Assembly: GCA_000469685.2 (NCBI GenBank)
Contig: LS997566.1
Span: forward strand, 29,389,932 to 29,453,931
DNA length: 64,000 bases
Direction: 5' to 3'
Source: Haemonchus contortus
Lineage: Eukaryota; Nematoda; Chromadorea; Rhabditida; Trichostrongylidae
Shown here: piece after piece, positions 19,760-32,084 of the stretch
Layout: each line of letters begins with the position of its first letter
How positions within the stretch are numbered: position 1 is the first letter of the stretch
The notes under the pieces: model-generated
Seen by the model: the letters and a program-made list of their open reading frames with translations, nothing else
Databases searched by the model: none
Told to the model about the DNA's origin: nothing
Translations under genes and position numbers: made by a program

Positions 19760-21780
19760 ATTCCTCATGTCGACCCACCGTCCAAGCTCATTTGCGATGG
19801 ATATACCACACCATTTACAATCAAAAGGTTCGTCTAACTGACGCGGCTATTGTTGCAAAATTCTACGCTGCATCGGACTATAGTCTCCTCCGCGCTAGAC
19901 TCTGTTTTTCAGTGCATGAGAGGGAGCTGTAGAATTCAAGAAACGAAGCCCTGAGTCCTTTATCAACTGAAACCGTTTCGCTTCCCTTGCAAGTCTCCGG
20001 GAAGGTTCCATTATCTACAACATCAATGAATTATTTGACCGACTCGTCAGCATCTTCGCGACGGTGCTAGGAAAGCCGAGAGTCTATAAGTAGCCGAAGG
20101 ACGTCCCTGTTAGAAGACTCTCGAGCAAATACGCCAGACGAAATCGCGCGAGCTGCAGTCTATCATCAATTGACGTCCGAACTTGGCGAGGCCGTATAGA
20201 AAAACGACGAAACAAGATCTGAAAGAGAGAAGGGCAGCACTTCTAGCCAAAGCCGCCGAGGCCACGAAGAGCATTCTGCGCTTCGCCAATTGCAAGTTCA
20301 AGAATGACTTCGATCTGACATCTTGGTGGAGTAGTCACTGCATCTTGAACGGCCGAAGGGAAGGTCGTCTATGACTTCTATTCGGATCTCTTCCACAACC
20401 ACATATCTGCCTACCTACCGCTTAGGGAGGATGAATGCGTCGTTCTGCCAATTCTCTCTTCCGAAATTGACATCACATGGACAGAGAATTGTTTGCCTCC
20501 ATTACCGATAGAGTGATTTCTGAACATTCAAGGCATCAACCTATCGTCAAAACCCTAGCTCTACTCTCCACGCGTTAGCTGATGAGATGCAAAGTACTCA
20601 CTCCGTGGAATTCAAGAGAGACTGTGTTGCTGTACGAAAGGAAGACATAGTCGACGCTGGAAACTGTTGCATACTTGTCTAAAGTCTTCGAACTTTATAC
20701 AAGTCTCCCTCAGCAGAACTGGCAAAACACCGAATATATGGCAGCAAGCAGTGTATCGTAAGGGTATTCAACATCTCTTCAGAGGGATTTTGACGTCCCG
20801 AGAATGTGTGACACCGTAACCCCTAGCACCCCACCACCCGCATTAGGCTTCACCCGGGGTACCTTTCCTTTGCGTCGTATATGTGACGGGTGTTTTGGAG
20901 GCGCTTCAGCGTGTGTTTGGATTACTGTGTCACACATTCACAGGTCGATTAAAACCTTCTTGTCAACATCACAGATAATATCTATACTGTCACAAAGTAT
21001 CGCAAGTAATCAGGAAATAGTTTCAATATAATGATGCTGCTTAAGCTCTGCGACAACATCAGTACCAGTATCTCATTAATCTACAAGCAAGTTATAGTGA
21101 ATGTTAAGAGAGTAGTTTGTCGGAAAGGTAAAATTTTGCCCAACTTGCTATGGGGAACACTATTCGTTACATCACATCTGCTTTGCAGACGACATCATGC
21201 TTATAACACCGAATATCGATCAGACGAATGTTCGATGAGTAGCGCTTATGGAGCGATCGACCAAGCCTAACGAAGACTATGTCTGTGAGCAAAGGTTTGG
21301 TACCTGATTCTCATTTTACGCTGAAAGGGACGAACATGTCCGCATACTCTTACATGCACCTCGGTAGATAAGTCAACATAATGAACGACTAAGCTCCACG
21401 GTTGAACAGAAGGGAATGCGCATCGTAGGGATCATTCGTGAACATCGGGGGAGCAGTCCTGGAAAATACTAACTTATGGCACTGCGGTCCTTCACATCCT
21501 GCCTTACCAAGGCGTTAAAGACTTGAAATCTACTCAGCGAGATGAGCATCACTTTACATGCTGTGAAAGGATACCGCTCAAAGTTCAGCGATACGCGAAA
21601 CTGTAGAGGCAATCGAGAGTTCCCGAGTTCCGTCAACGGAAGATTCTCTAGAGGTACCGTTGATAATGGTTCGGAATCGAAGGTCAGATGGAGCGTACAC
21701 GGCATGCAGTTTCGTGATGACCGTTAGATCGTCCGTCAACGCTACAGTCACGCTCCTCCGTGAAGGCTCTGAACAAAAGT
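19760..21780 (+). mobile_element. Decayed RTE-type LINE, plus strand
   Basis: Nucleotide-level similarity follows the full RTE at 43607-46530 in order. The end of the endonuclease (GGACTATAGTCTCCTCCGCG versus GGACCATCGTCTCCTCCGCG) is near 19875. The linker (GATCTGAAAGAGAGAAG) is near 20217. The RT palm region (CTTTGCAGACGACATC, then TGCTTATAACACCGAA) is near 21180-21215. The C-terminal GTGATGACCGTT is near 21715. Frames are destroyed by many indels, and an unrelated short inverted-repeat insertion sits at 20802-20939. Confidence 0.82.
20802..20939. mobile_element. Small inverted-repeat insertion (MITE-like) inside RTE relic
   Basis: GAATGTGTGACACCGTAA at the left end is mirrored by TTACTGTGTCACACATTC at the right end with one mismatch. 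The 138-bp segment has no counterpart in the reference RTE copy, which identifies it as an insertion. Confidence 0.55.
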
Positions 21781-21879
21781 ATTGCTATGCAAGGTCATGA
21801 CATGGACGTTTAGAAACGCTAACGGCGTCCACTAAAGCAAATCGCTGACCAATGCGACGACACAGAGATACAATTTACC

Positions 21880-23000
21880 GATGTAACCCGTTGACACTTA
21901 TCCAGTAGCTGCTGCGTTTAGACGACAAGGTTAATTCATTCAGGCCTCGTTGCTGGCGGAGCTCCAGCGCGCTTTGCGAGTGCTCTTCCCTGTCTCGGTG
22001 GCTTCGGCTAGAACAACTGATCTTCCCTCTCACAAATTTTTCACTGTCACTTCTGTACATAGTTGGTTAGGTCCGGACTTCATTACTAATTGCCTGCAGT
22101 TCGCGGGATTCCACGGTCGCATGTCAGCTCAAGAGTCTTCGCCGAGAGACGTCTCTCTGCTACTCGTAGGCTCCCTGCCACTCTTTCACAATCGTAAACA
22201 TGTTCAAGGAACCGATGATGGGTTTATTTCCAGAAACGTTTAGGGGACACGACGTGGTTACTATTAATGAATTAATGACGATCTTGGGGCTCCGTTATTT
22301 GAATATCGCAGCTCTCGCGCCACGTACATGCTCAAAAACAGGATTTAGGGACAGAAAATAAATGAAAAATATATTAAAATAAAATCTTTCATCTATAAAA
22401 AAATAAAATCTTTCATCAGGAAGTTGTCTGCCAGGTGACTCCCACGTCGATAGCCAAGGAAAAGGAAAGGAAGGCATCTGGAACTACGAATTACCTTGAT
22501 GCAAACTCGGGCAATCTGCTATCTTAGTCATTCTACTCCGTCCCTTGAGTCCCGATGTAGCTGTTAGGCCATTTTCTGGGAGCAATCTTAGCGTAAAAAC
22601 CCGACGACGACCTTGAAGCAGTGCCGTTTTCCTCTGGAGAACTTTTGCACGATCATTTGGAAGCTTTCAGCTTCAGCCATAGCTTTCGTTCGAGTTGTCA
22701 CTTTCGTACGAGTTGACGTTCATGGCCAAGTGCGTACTGACAAGGAGACCTGCTGCACGCCTCTGCCGTCGCATGTCCAAGAAACAGCTCTTCTCCATTC
22801 CTGAACACAGTTTGCAGTGGCGAAGCCTTCTCGTCCGATTGAAAGTTAATCCTACGGCATCGTCCCATTCTTTCTAGATTGCGTCACCAGATCTGCGATA
22901 CACGATGCAAGCGTTCGTGCAATTGAGGATGTCCATCTTAGTTCTTCTCCTTTTGGGAAGTCTGCTTTGGTTCTGAGATTCTGGCAGCTTCTATCTTCCT
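21880..23000 (-). mobile_element. Decayed RTE-type LINE, minus strand, 5' half
   Basis: Read on the minus strand from 23000 down, it follows the 5' part of the RTE at 43650-44860. It has the 5' leader (CCCAAAAGGAGAAG), the endonuclease start, the linker before the GTGTTGAC-type segment, then GTGGGAGTCACCTGG near 22440 and GAAGCCACCGAG near 22000. Internal deletions and short insertions are frequent, including an A/T-rich repeat near 22360-22420. Confidence 0.75.
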
Positions 23001-26000
23001 ACCCAACGCTGTAGTATCGCCGGCTAAGGGATAAATGGTACAGTGACTTTACGGAACCCAGTTACGTTTAAGCGCTCCGCCTCGTCAAAATTACGACGGC
23101 TTAAGCTAACCGAGTCAGGGCCTTACACTTCTGAATTGTAAATGATGAAGGTATGACATGACTGAGGTTGAAGAATATGCAGCGGTCAAGCTCCGATCAT
23201 ACTGCACAAGGTCCTCCCAGTTTCAGGATAATAAGATCTTAATCGATGGCTCGTCAATATTACATCACGAGAAAACTTATAATGAAGCATAAATTTTATA
23301 TGTTTTCAGTGAGGAAACTGAGCATTACCTGCGCTTGATCCATCCCTTTTCGGCACAGGTGTTGGCACGAATGCGTCATCACGGCATTTCATCTGTTCTA
23401 TAGCCCTGCTCACATCACCGTGGACTAGTTCCACTGTATCACTGAAACTTCTTATGCATTTTCTGTCTTACATTAGCATACTCACTTTGGGTTAGGTTCA
23501 CTGTTCACGTCACAAAATAAAAAAAGGTCGTTACTAGCCATCAACAGCTCTCCAAGTTTTGACAGAAGCGCTGAAATTCTGACTCGCTTGGGCACTGACT
23601 CCGCCGCGCCTACCATCCTTTTCAGCCACCTACTCTTTGCAGCTACAATTGAGAACGAGAACCACCGTTTCGTGTTTCCTAAGAAGCTAAGTTGTTATTG
23701 GGTGAATCGCCTAGCATTCGGTAGTTATTCTTTATTTTGGAAGGACAGCATTCGCTAGCGAGTTTTTAGTTTTCCGCTGGGGGTAATCATCTCACCCTGG
23801 TGCTCCTATACACCTAAGGCTTCGGTAAAAACAAAACCCCCTGGCTGAAGCTACGTAAAAACGTACAGTTGCGCGGGGGCGGGGGAGGGGGAGACCTATT
23901 TTTCTCTCTTTTAGGCACGCAGTATTAGCTCACTGTTCATCCGTGTTACTACACGTACCCGTGTTATTTTCTAGTGACCTAACACTGTTATGTGTGACCC
24001 TCTAACTTTTACCTAAAACCTTATACGTTGCTACCAAATGAGGAATGCCTGAACTCACTTCGTATTATTGACAGCATATGTGCAAGAGAATTCGAGGAGA
24101 CGAACAGTTGACATTATAGATGAAAAGCTGTGATGGAGAACCTAGAATGTGCAAATGCAAACCGGTGAACACTTATATATTACTTGATGATGTATACATT
24201 AGTTTAAGGTGCTGTGGCACTCTATCACTGTCTGTTATCAGGATTTAGTTTACTTACTTTTCTTATGCTCACTTTGTTACCCGATTCACTCGAGCTTTCA
24301 CCTATACTATCCGGAATCGTTTCATGGTGACCACAGAATCTTCGACTTTTTTTTAATGCAGGTTAATGGATACCTACGAATAGCATGCCAAGCTCTGACG
24401 TGGAAGCTCGGTAGACTCCTGTCATGAATCATAGGCGATCATAAAGTGGACAATGAGCTCATTTATTAGTGGATGCTCCAAACCACCTACCCGATCCCTT
24501 TCCATTTACATGAATTCGAGCTTCTGGAGGTGCAGTACGCTAACCTCACCGAAGACTCTCCACGCGCGCATGCATGGATACATCTGCGAGGACACAGAAG
24601 GTATATAATCGGCTCCAGTAGTAAGTCCATCCCCTGGATCCACCTACATCTCTGGGCTTGTGCTGGTGACTTTTGACTCGCGATTTACCCCCTATCACGG
24701 ATTGATGACTATCTAGGGTAACAAAGCCTTCCATCCCTCCGGGGTCGGCTAATTGGCACCAGACTCGTGTGGGTGGATAAATACATTGACTTGGGCGTCG
24801 GCTGGCCACCACAAATCATTGTATAGGCCACATACGCATTCAACATGCCAACGATTCTGAATGGCAGTCGAATACGTGGACGCATCCCTCTGATGGGGCT
24901 GATCAACTCCCCGAGTTTTCATCCTTTATCCTTTATCCACCACCCGGGTCACGCCATTCCGTCGCATGATGGCTACAGGCCATTCAACGATAGAAAATCA
25001 TCTGAGAAGGAGATCGTGACGGTAATGGACAATCCCTGGTAAAAGGTAGAGTGCCTGACCGTTTACTCTTGTTTCAGTTCATTGTCGATGGCATCATTTG
25101 CAAGAAACGCACAAACGGTAAAACTGACACTTAACTTGATTTCTACCACTGTATTCTTTCGTCAAGTTAATGCCAATGCATCATCTCTTCTAGACCACTG
25201 CTAGCCTCCATCCGAGCACTCAAAATGGTGGACGAAAGTCAGTCGGTGATCAAAATCTTTGACTGTCAGAAATAAAAACATGATTCTTGACTTATAGCTT
25301 ATAAATCATAAATAATCATGAGTTTCAAGAATATCTGCTTTGAAAACGACTTTTTCTGCCCCCCTGTCGCTAAAAATTACGTAGCACGAGAATGTTATAA
25401 AGTGAGATAACAATGATGTGCAAGAAATTGTGTTCAGGATTTAATTGAGCTTCTTCCGCTTCACTATTGGAAAGAGGCCATGATGATGGAAACTTCCCAA
25501 AGAAAAAATCTTTGATGAAGATGCCAGATTGCGAACTCCACCCTTCTTTTTAAATCCGCTTACTGATAAAATGCGATCTGCTAGGTATGCACTCCACGTA
25601 CATACATGCTGATTGCAGAGCGATTGAAAGAACGATTGTAGCAGAAGTACGATGAGGAATTAAGCCTCGAATACCTAAGAAAGCCTTTCTGTCGGCATGC
25701 TCAGGCATAGTGTTCGACAGTACACTTGGTATGATATTCTTTTCACTTTGTCATCAGTAATGATTCTCGGAATAATGACCAGGTATCAAATTCGCTCTCT
25801 AGAAATGTGATTTGAGCATTTTGACTACGGTCGCCATCCGATGTCTGATAAATGAGGGGACCTTCGGAATATTGCATCAGTGTTGCCCTGAACTTGTCGT
25901 TTCTAATGGTGATGGCAACATTATGGTAAATCTGACGAAGCGATGCTTCACAATGTCAACACCTTAGTCGTCCAGCAAACATTCCTATAAGGAGTCTGAA

Positions 26001-27169
26001 AATACAAGAATCACCCAAATACACTGTGCCCCAGAATTTTTCAAAGGATTTGAGGGTCTCGTTGATCGACACGTTAATTTGTAAACAGCTGCCGATGATC
26101 GCAAAAGTGCTCCTGCTATTTCCTAAGAGTTAGACATAAGAACGCTCATGCTGGGAAGATTCCAATTCACAATTCCACGATGTGCAAGCTCTTCTACAAG
26201 AACATATTTTAAAAATACAGTCAAATAATTTCTACCACAACAACATAGGAGTACGTGGAGTGGCCATGGTTCTTCTGGGTTCGGTGAAGCGTTCCGCTAC
26301 CGTTGCTCTTCATCGATCGTGGTAGTTTCGAAGCTTTCAGTGGTAATAAGATGATGAAAAAATTGCAAATAATTTTATTTTCGCTTCCCCTACCGCACAC
26401 GAGTGATATTGCTCAGTAGATGAAATTCGTAGTCGGAACGTGCTTCCTAACTTAATTCGAATTACTTCACCCGATTTTGGAACACCAATCAGTAGGGAGA
26501 GCCTTCATGGAGAGAAAAGCTCCCATCCCCATGGGTCGGACGAGTAGATCGCTAGAGGTGCCATTGGCTCATGCAGGGCAATCCAAAAGATTTCCAGTGG
26601 TTAACATTGTCGCTTCGATCAATGTTGACCGGCTGAAAGTGAATTCGAGAAGGGGAACGAAAGTCCTCATCGATTATTCAGCACAACTGATAAGAAAAGT
26701 ACTCGTGTTTATGTACACCGAGAGCAACGTAGCCTTTGTTGGCGAGAGCGGTTGAGTCATGATCTCAAGGATGACCCTCGCATTATCGGTTTCTTATGTC
26801 CACACGCCCGACATGGATTGTTTGATCTGAATGACTGGTAATGTGTCGTGCTCATCGTTAATCCTCAATACCGCCCATATAGGACCGTCGCAGTGTTTGC
26901 GTTGCGTCTTTGCGTTACGCGGCACCTTCACTGGCGTTTGCCAATTCACAGTATTCCGACTAAAATTCGTCTTCACCCTGAGCCGAACTTTGGAACTGAT
27001 AACTTCCAAAGCTACTTGCAGTAGCTACTTCCCGCCGTAACCTCATCGCCCCCTGCCCAATCTGTCGTAGGCTTGCAGCATACTGTCTTCGCCGCTGTAA
27101 TCTCATCCGAATCTGTTGCAGAAACGAAGCAACGAATTCGACTGAGATTGGGGCGTTGCAAGACATATC
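23001..27169. other. Long stretch without a recognised gene
   Basis: I find no frame with a recognisable domain, no RNA gene and no convincing splice-paired exons on either strand. There is a G-rich patch at 23875-23891 (three runs of five G). A block at about 24680-24910 has a composition and short phrases suggestive of a repeat, but no second copy lies in the window. Host introns or intergenic DNA is the default reading. Confidence 0.4.
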
Positions 27170-27242
27170 ATGAAATCCCCGAACACCCCTTTAGCTTTAC
27201 TGGTATGCCTGATTCTCTGCATTGCTATTCTGACTGAAAATG
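27170..27242 (+). CDS. Possible signal-peptide first exon of a small secreted protein
   Basis: The ATG at 27170 opens a 24-codon hydrophobic leader (MKSPNTPLALLVCLILCIA, then ILTEN) ending at a strong donor GTAAGA at 27243. This is the classic form of a nematode secreted-protein first exon. The following exon is not certain. A T-rich acceptor ending at 27640 would add a short Cys-containing tail that stops at about 27689, giving a peptide of about 40 residues. No family is recognised. Confidence 0.35.
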
Positions 27243-29249
27243 GTAAGAATGCTCTTATTTGAATGTAACGGATCGACACAATTATCTCGCAGAGTTTATA
27301 ACTGTTGAAGCGAGAATTATACTGAATTTCAAACGATTTTCCTAAACCTCAATCAAATTTTCACTTTTTTGTTATCAATTCAACTCACTGGCTAATTAAT
27401 TGCTGTATGCTTTGTGTCCTAAGAGCGGGTTTAGCAGAAGGTATTCCAAAATGACCGTTTTTAATGCCACGGTGTCGTTATTGTGTACCAACATTTCCAA
27501 TGTACCTGATCAAACTTATCTTTTTCCCATATTTTGCTCATTTTACCATTATAGTCTGTCCGTTTTGAAGGTCTCCAATTCCAAACTTTCCATTCTAGGC
27601 CGAAGAAAAGAACTTTTCAATCTTTTTTTTTGAATCATTCAGTTTCCCACAATGAGCGATGTTATCAGTCGAATAAAATGCCATTCTTCTGACAGAAACT
27701 CAAAGACAGCTGTCATTTATGGTTAGATGTATGGTCGTTAAGCTTTTCACGTTATTTAATTGAAGCAGTATACCTTCCATCGGTCATAACCGAATTCGAT
27801 AATGTAAATTTTTTCCAATACAACCATTTACCCGATTTCAAGCGTCCCGAGTTTCTTCTGCCACTTCTGCCACTCATATGCTCACTTCTGTCACTAAACT
27901 TTTTACCCATTGGATGGTGAGGAGGCTTTCACTGAAGCGGTCTGAAGAACGGGAGGTGAAAGGAGACAGAAAAAGCTGAGCTTTTCTTTCTTCAATATCC
28001 GTTCTTCAGGCGGCTCAAGTGTCTGATTGTTCTACCAGCTGGGTTTACTTGGTCCACTGCATCACTTTTCTGCAGAACTCTTCAATGAAGTAGCTCGGGA
28101 AGTATCCGTCAAGAAACTCGAGACGTTTGAGATTTTTTCTTCAATGCTTTAGAAGCTTGAATGGAGTTGCTATAAAAAGATCCACTCACTTGTATGTATG
28201 ACGTATATGTACGTGGCCAGCTCGTACCTGCCTTTTTGTTTGACCCTATAATGCATTGTATTTATGTCCCGCCAAATTCGACAGGTAATTCCTTTCAAGT
28301 CCTAATAAAGCCCTATGTTAATCGAAATGTGCCAACTTACAACCCTACAAAAGTGAAAACAAGAATATTGAAGGGCGGCCTCGATTTGGTGAGCTGACTG
28401 CAACACGTGTGATCCCTGAATGTGTTATACAAGTACAAATAAGCAGTGTTGTTTTATTGTGTTTCTATGGGAACTTCAGGGACATTCAGAAACAATCCAG
28501 ACTTTTGCGGAAATTTTGGCAGATATTTTTCAAGCATTCTATATTTATCTAGGTAGTACAATTCAATGCAGTACCTCACGCTTGCTCCCTTTTGTGAAAC
28601 AGTAATATTAGTTAACGAAAACTGCCAGAGCTGCAGTTGAGCAACATCTTAAAGCCACAGTTCACGCTTATTTTGGTCAGTCCAGATTATGACAGAAAAT
28701 GGAAGATAAGGTGGGAAATAGTGCGTTGAAGGCGGAGAAAGTGCGCGAATTATCGTTTTCAACATGAAAAAAGCTTCAAAAAGTCGTTAAAAAGGGGCTG
28801 GACGAGAGTGAGACTAGGAAAATTGGGGTGAGTGAACTTCTCCCCGATTTCCCATGATCGCTTTGCGGCAAATCATTTTAGTTGTCTCGCGGCTCCAAAC
28901 TGCAATTACCGTACTCAGCCCGCCTCACCGCCAATCAATAGGAGGCAATATTTTCATTGACTGCCTTTCTTTTTTGGTTGGTTTTGAATGATTGTTTTCT
29001 CTTTCTTTTTCGTTTTTACGTTTATTAAAATTGGTTGTTTGGAATGACTCCTATATTATCAATGGTCAAGACCCCTTTGGAATTGAGGGAGGGGCCAGTG
29101 AATTCAAATAAATAATTGAAGGACTTCTAAACTCACAGTTTGCGCGCTCCAGTCTTCCATCGCAATTCTGCTATACGCGGCGGGTGCGGCGAGCGCGGCG
29201 CCGGGGGAAGATACCGGACCCGGAAAATGAAGAGGAATGGGGTTAGGAC
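27243..29249. other. AT-rich stretch with no supported gene
   Basis: Short frames only; the 67-codon frame at 28194-28397 has no recognisable motif. The segment may contain introns of the possible gene starting at 27170. Confidence 0.35.
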
Positions 29250-29542
29250 GGGGAGACGGAACATTCACCCAGAACTGGATGGACGCTGCAAACCGCGCGG
29301 CGAAATTCGTGGTGATTAAAACGATTCTGGCGGAGCAACCTCAGGAGGCCTTGCTTTCTGGCGTCTATCATTGGGGCACAAGTTTGAAGTGGGATAGATA
29401 AGTAGCATCAGCTGGCCCTACTTATCCAATCTACTTGAAACCCGTGCCCCAATAATAGGCGCCGAAGTCGTATTAATCATCACGAATTTCGCCGCGCGGT
29501 TTGCAGCGTCCATCCAGTTCTGGGTGAATGTACCCATACCCG
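29250..29542. mobile_element. Fold-back MITE, copy 1, with 8-bp target duplication
   Basis: GTTAGGAC flanks the element at 29242-29249 and 29543-29550. Long inverted arms (for example ACCCAGAACTGGATGGACGC mirrored near 29500-29530) run nearly to the middle. An 8-bp duplication suggests a hAT-type transposase acting in trans. A related copy lies at 30669-30929. Confidence 0.8.
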
Positions 29543-29975
29543 GTTAGGACGAGCTATGCAATGTGTGTCATTGCGTACGTGTGAGTCGTGGTGCGAATAC
29601 CTGACAAAAGTGAGCAAAAATTCATTCACTCATAAGCACAAGTTAACAAAAAAGCCCTGGTGCCAGCAAAAATAGTCCCATCTTTTTTAGCTTCTCGCGG
29701 TAGAAAATTGAATAAGAGATCGTAGCAGCAAAAAAATCACAGAGAATAAAGAAATAGCAGGAACATATCGCCTCATCGCTCGACGATCAGGTGGTTGTGT
29801 GTGGGTCCTTGAATGAGTATTGCAATCTGTATGGCCTCGACACTCGTCTGACATGACGTCAATCGAGGGGAGGGAATTTCGGGCAATCCGGTAACGGGGA
29901 TCTCTCTATGCCCTAGCTGTTTAGTTTTGGAATCGAAAGTTTTCTTCCTGTTATCCGCGGGTGTCACTGGGTATT
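29543..29975 (-). repeat. Dispersed repeat copy 2, minus strand
   Basis: The reverse complement matches 37330-37680 in order: a GACGAGTGTCGAG phrase, GATGAGGCGAT, a run of CT-rich sequence, and the stretch ending TAGCTCGTCC. The fold-back MITE at 29250-29542 sits inside this repeat; the repeat resumes on the other side near 29220-29240. Confidence 0.65.
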
Positions 29976-29976
29976 C

Positions 29977-30198
29977 CTAGAGAGAGAACTTAGAAACCAC
30001 TTTCATCGTAAACTGAACCTTTGATTGCGCACGCCCTTCTCGTGTTGTCATGCTTTTGCACGAATCGAAGTTCATGACAATGTGCGTGTTGAGAAGAATA
30101 CCTACGCCGCCTGCGCTTCTACTGTAACACGTTCCAAGAAGTATTTCCTCTCGAATTTCGAAATCGAACTGCATCAAGCGACTTTTTGCCCAAGTCAT
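29977..30198 (-). pseudogene. RTE endonuclease fragment
   Basis: The 73-codon minus-strand frame contains LGTCYSRSAGGVGILLNTH, which parallels [19 protein letters not shown] in the full RTE at about 43850-43910. Both are followed by MNIDS/MNFDS and a TTR motif. This is a short 5' endonuclease fragment with no downstream RT. Confidence 0.8.
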
Positions 30199-30218
30199 TC
30201 CGATGAGGACATACTTGA

Positions 30219-30219
30219 T

Positions 30220-30255
<36 letters not shown>
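30219..30255. repeat. CTA trinucleotide microsatellite
   Basis: About twelve perfect CTA repeats. Confidence 0.95.
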
Positions 30256-30668
30256 GACAGATCACCATCTTGGTTCCTCTTTGCAAGCATGTTATGTTCT
30301 GAGTTATTGACAGCTTCTCCTTACGGTCCAGCACACGTGCGCGAACCGCCAACACACTGGCGCACGTGAAGGGAAATGGGTTCCATTTATATTACTGTTT
30401 TTGGCACGTGGACTTGTCCTAACCTTGTTCGAAGCGCAAATCGCTGGCACTAACTCGCGGCTTCAAGAGTATCTCTTTCATCTCATGTGACACTGCAATA
30501 TATAGCTTTTTACCTGACCCAATGATTTGAGTTCTCATCAGCTGTTCCCATGGTTGCGCTGGTCTTCTCAGTAATTTCTCATAAGGGTTACGTGAAGGTG
30601 GGCTCCGGCCAGTGCCATCAGAAGATCACCACCCATCCCGATGGCCAGCCCACTTTGAGGTGAAAAAT

Positions 30669-30929
30669 GGGTATGTGTACGAACGTGCGTCCAAGGGTGC
30701 GCGCGGCAAATTGCGCGGCGAAGTTCGTAGTGGTTTGAACAACTTTGGCGCCCATCATTAGGGCCCAAACTTGAAATAGAGTGGATAAGGAGGATCATCT
30801 GACCCTACTAAACTACACTACTACGAGTTTGTGCCCCGAAAATGGGCGCCGCAGTCGTACAAATCGTCACGAACTTCGCCGCGCAATTTGCCGCGCGCAC
30901 CCTCGGACGCACGTTCGTACCGTCCCCCG
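30669..30929. mobile_element. Fold-back MITE, copy 2, with 8-bp target duplication
   Basis: TGAAAAAT at 30661-30668 and 30930-30937 flanks the element. The arms mirror over about 70 bp (TACGAACGTGCGTCC, GGTGCGCGCGGCAAATTGCG, GCGGCGAAGTTCGT). Centre and arm phrases (GGGCGCC, ACTTGAAAT/AAGT, GATAAG) relate it to the copy at 29250-29542. Confidence 0.82.
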
Positions 30930-30937
30930 TGAAAAAT

Positions 30938-32084
30938 TGCAAAATCTACACGTTGTGAATGAGTGTTCACATGTGCTTTACAATAGCACCCTGTCACCTA
31001 TATTTACGTATATCAAGGGGAGGGGCGGATCTCCTTCACTTCTTCATTGAGTTTTCTCTCTCCCTAAACTGTTCGCTCTGTCTCTCTGAATCAGGTTACA
31101 GATCGTTGCCAAATACTATCATAGTTAAAGAATACGCGTACAAATTAAGATTCAGTTCACAGTGTAGGAGAAACCTAACAAGCAACAGAACTCCAGTTAG
31201 AAACAAGTGAGTTCTAGGTGACCCTAAAAAAGGAAAAAGAGAAAAGGACTGCGAAAGTGACAGCATGATTCGGTTTCTGACACCATATTGAACCCATCAG
31301 CGACAAACGCACGATTAAGGAAACGACAATGTTCTACCCGATGAACGCTGCCGGAAAGCGAGTCCATCTGAGCCTAGAAGAGTGAAAGGATAGCTACTTT
31401 CAACGTTGTTTGATCACGTTTCTGAAATGCGCCATGAATTCAACTTTCATTCAGAATCCTAGTGGCGGTTTTGGATGCGTATTTTGCCTTGGAACACAAG
31501 GGAAAGCTAGCTCATGTGCATGTCAATACATTCACCTATCCAGACGAGTCTCTTGCCTACTGACCGCAGAGGGATGGAAGGCGTGGTTCGCAATAGCTGA
31601 TACTATTGTAAATAGTAATAAAAGTTGAATGTTCCAATTTTTAGCATGTTTCACTGAACGAAAAAAAAGAAAAAAACTGAAATGTTGTTGTTTACAGATG
31701 CCAAATGTAGGACTTTTGTAGATATGATAAAATTTATTGCTGTAACAATTATTCAAACGACAAATGTTTGCGTGGCCTTTTAAATACTTTTTTTGGAAGA
31801 AGAGGTTGTATAAATGATACCTCATCACGCACACAACATTACCCTGAATCCAATTAAGTTACGTCACCTTATTACAAAAAGATAAGCTCAAGTTCTAGTC
31901 ACAATTTCTTCGATTGGGCGCTTTTGCGCAAAGGTCGAACCGCTCCAATCACAGCTTCCCTTGTGAAAGTGCTCTGAGTCATTTCGCGTATTGAAAAAAT
32001 ATGATTGACAAATGCTCCTTTTCGAGTTCCGATATTCTCTCGAAGTATAGCGAAACCCCACAGTTGACTGTCTTACACATATCA
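30938..32084. other. Spacer; no gene seen
   Basis: About 30966-31020 resembles 48122-48175 (ATGTGCTTT(A/G)CAATA and a GTCACCT then TATCA.GGGGA phrase), so a small dispersed repeat is present. Otherwise no feature is supported. Confidence 0.4.

Noticed and set aside
30025..30369. 114-codon plus-strand frame as a gene
   Set aside because: It spans an antisense RTE endonuclease fragment and a CTA microsatellite, giving the poly-Leu run; there is no domain.
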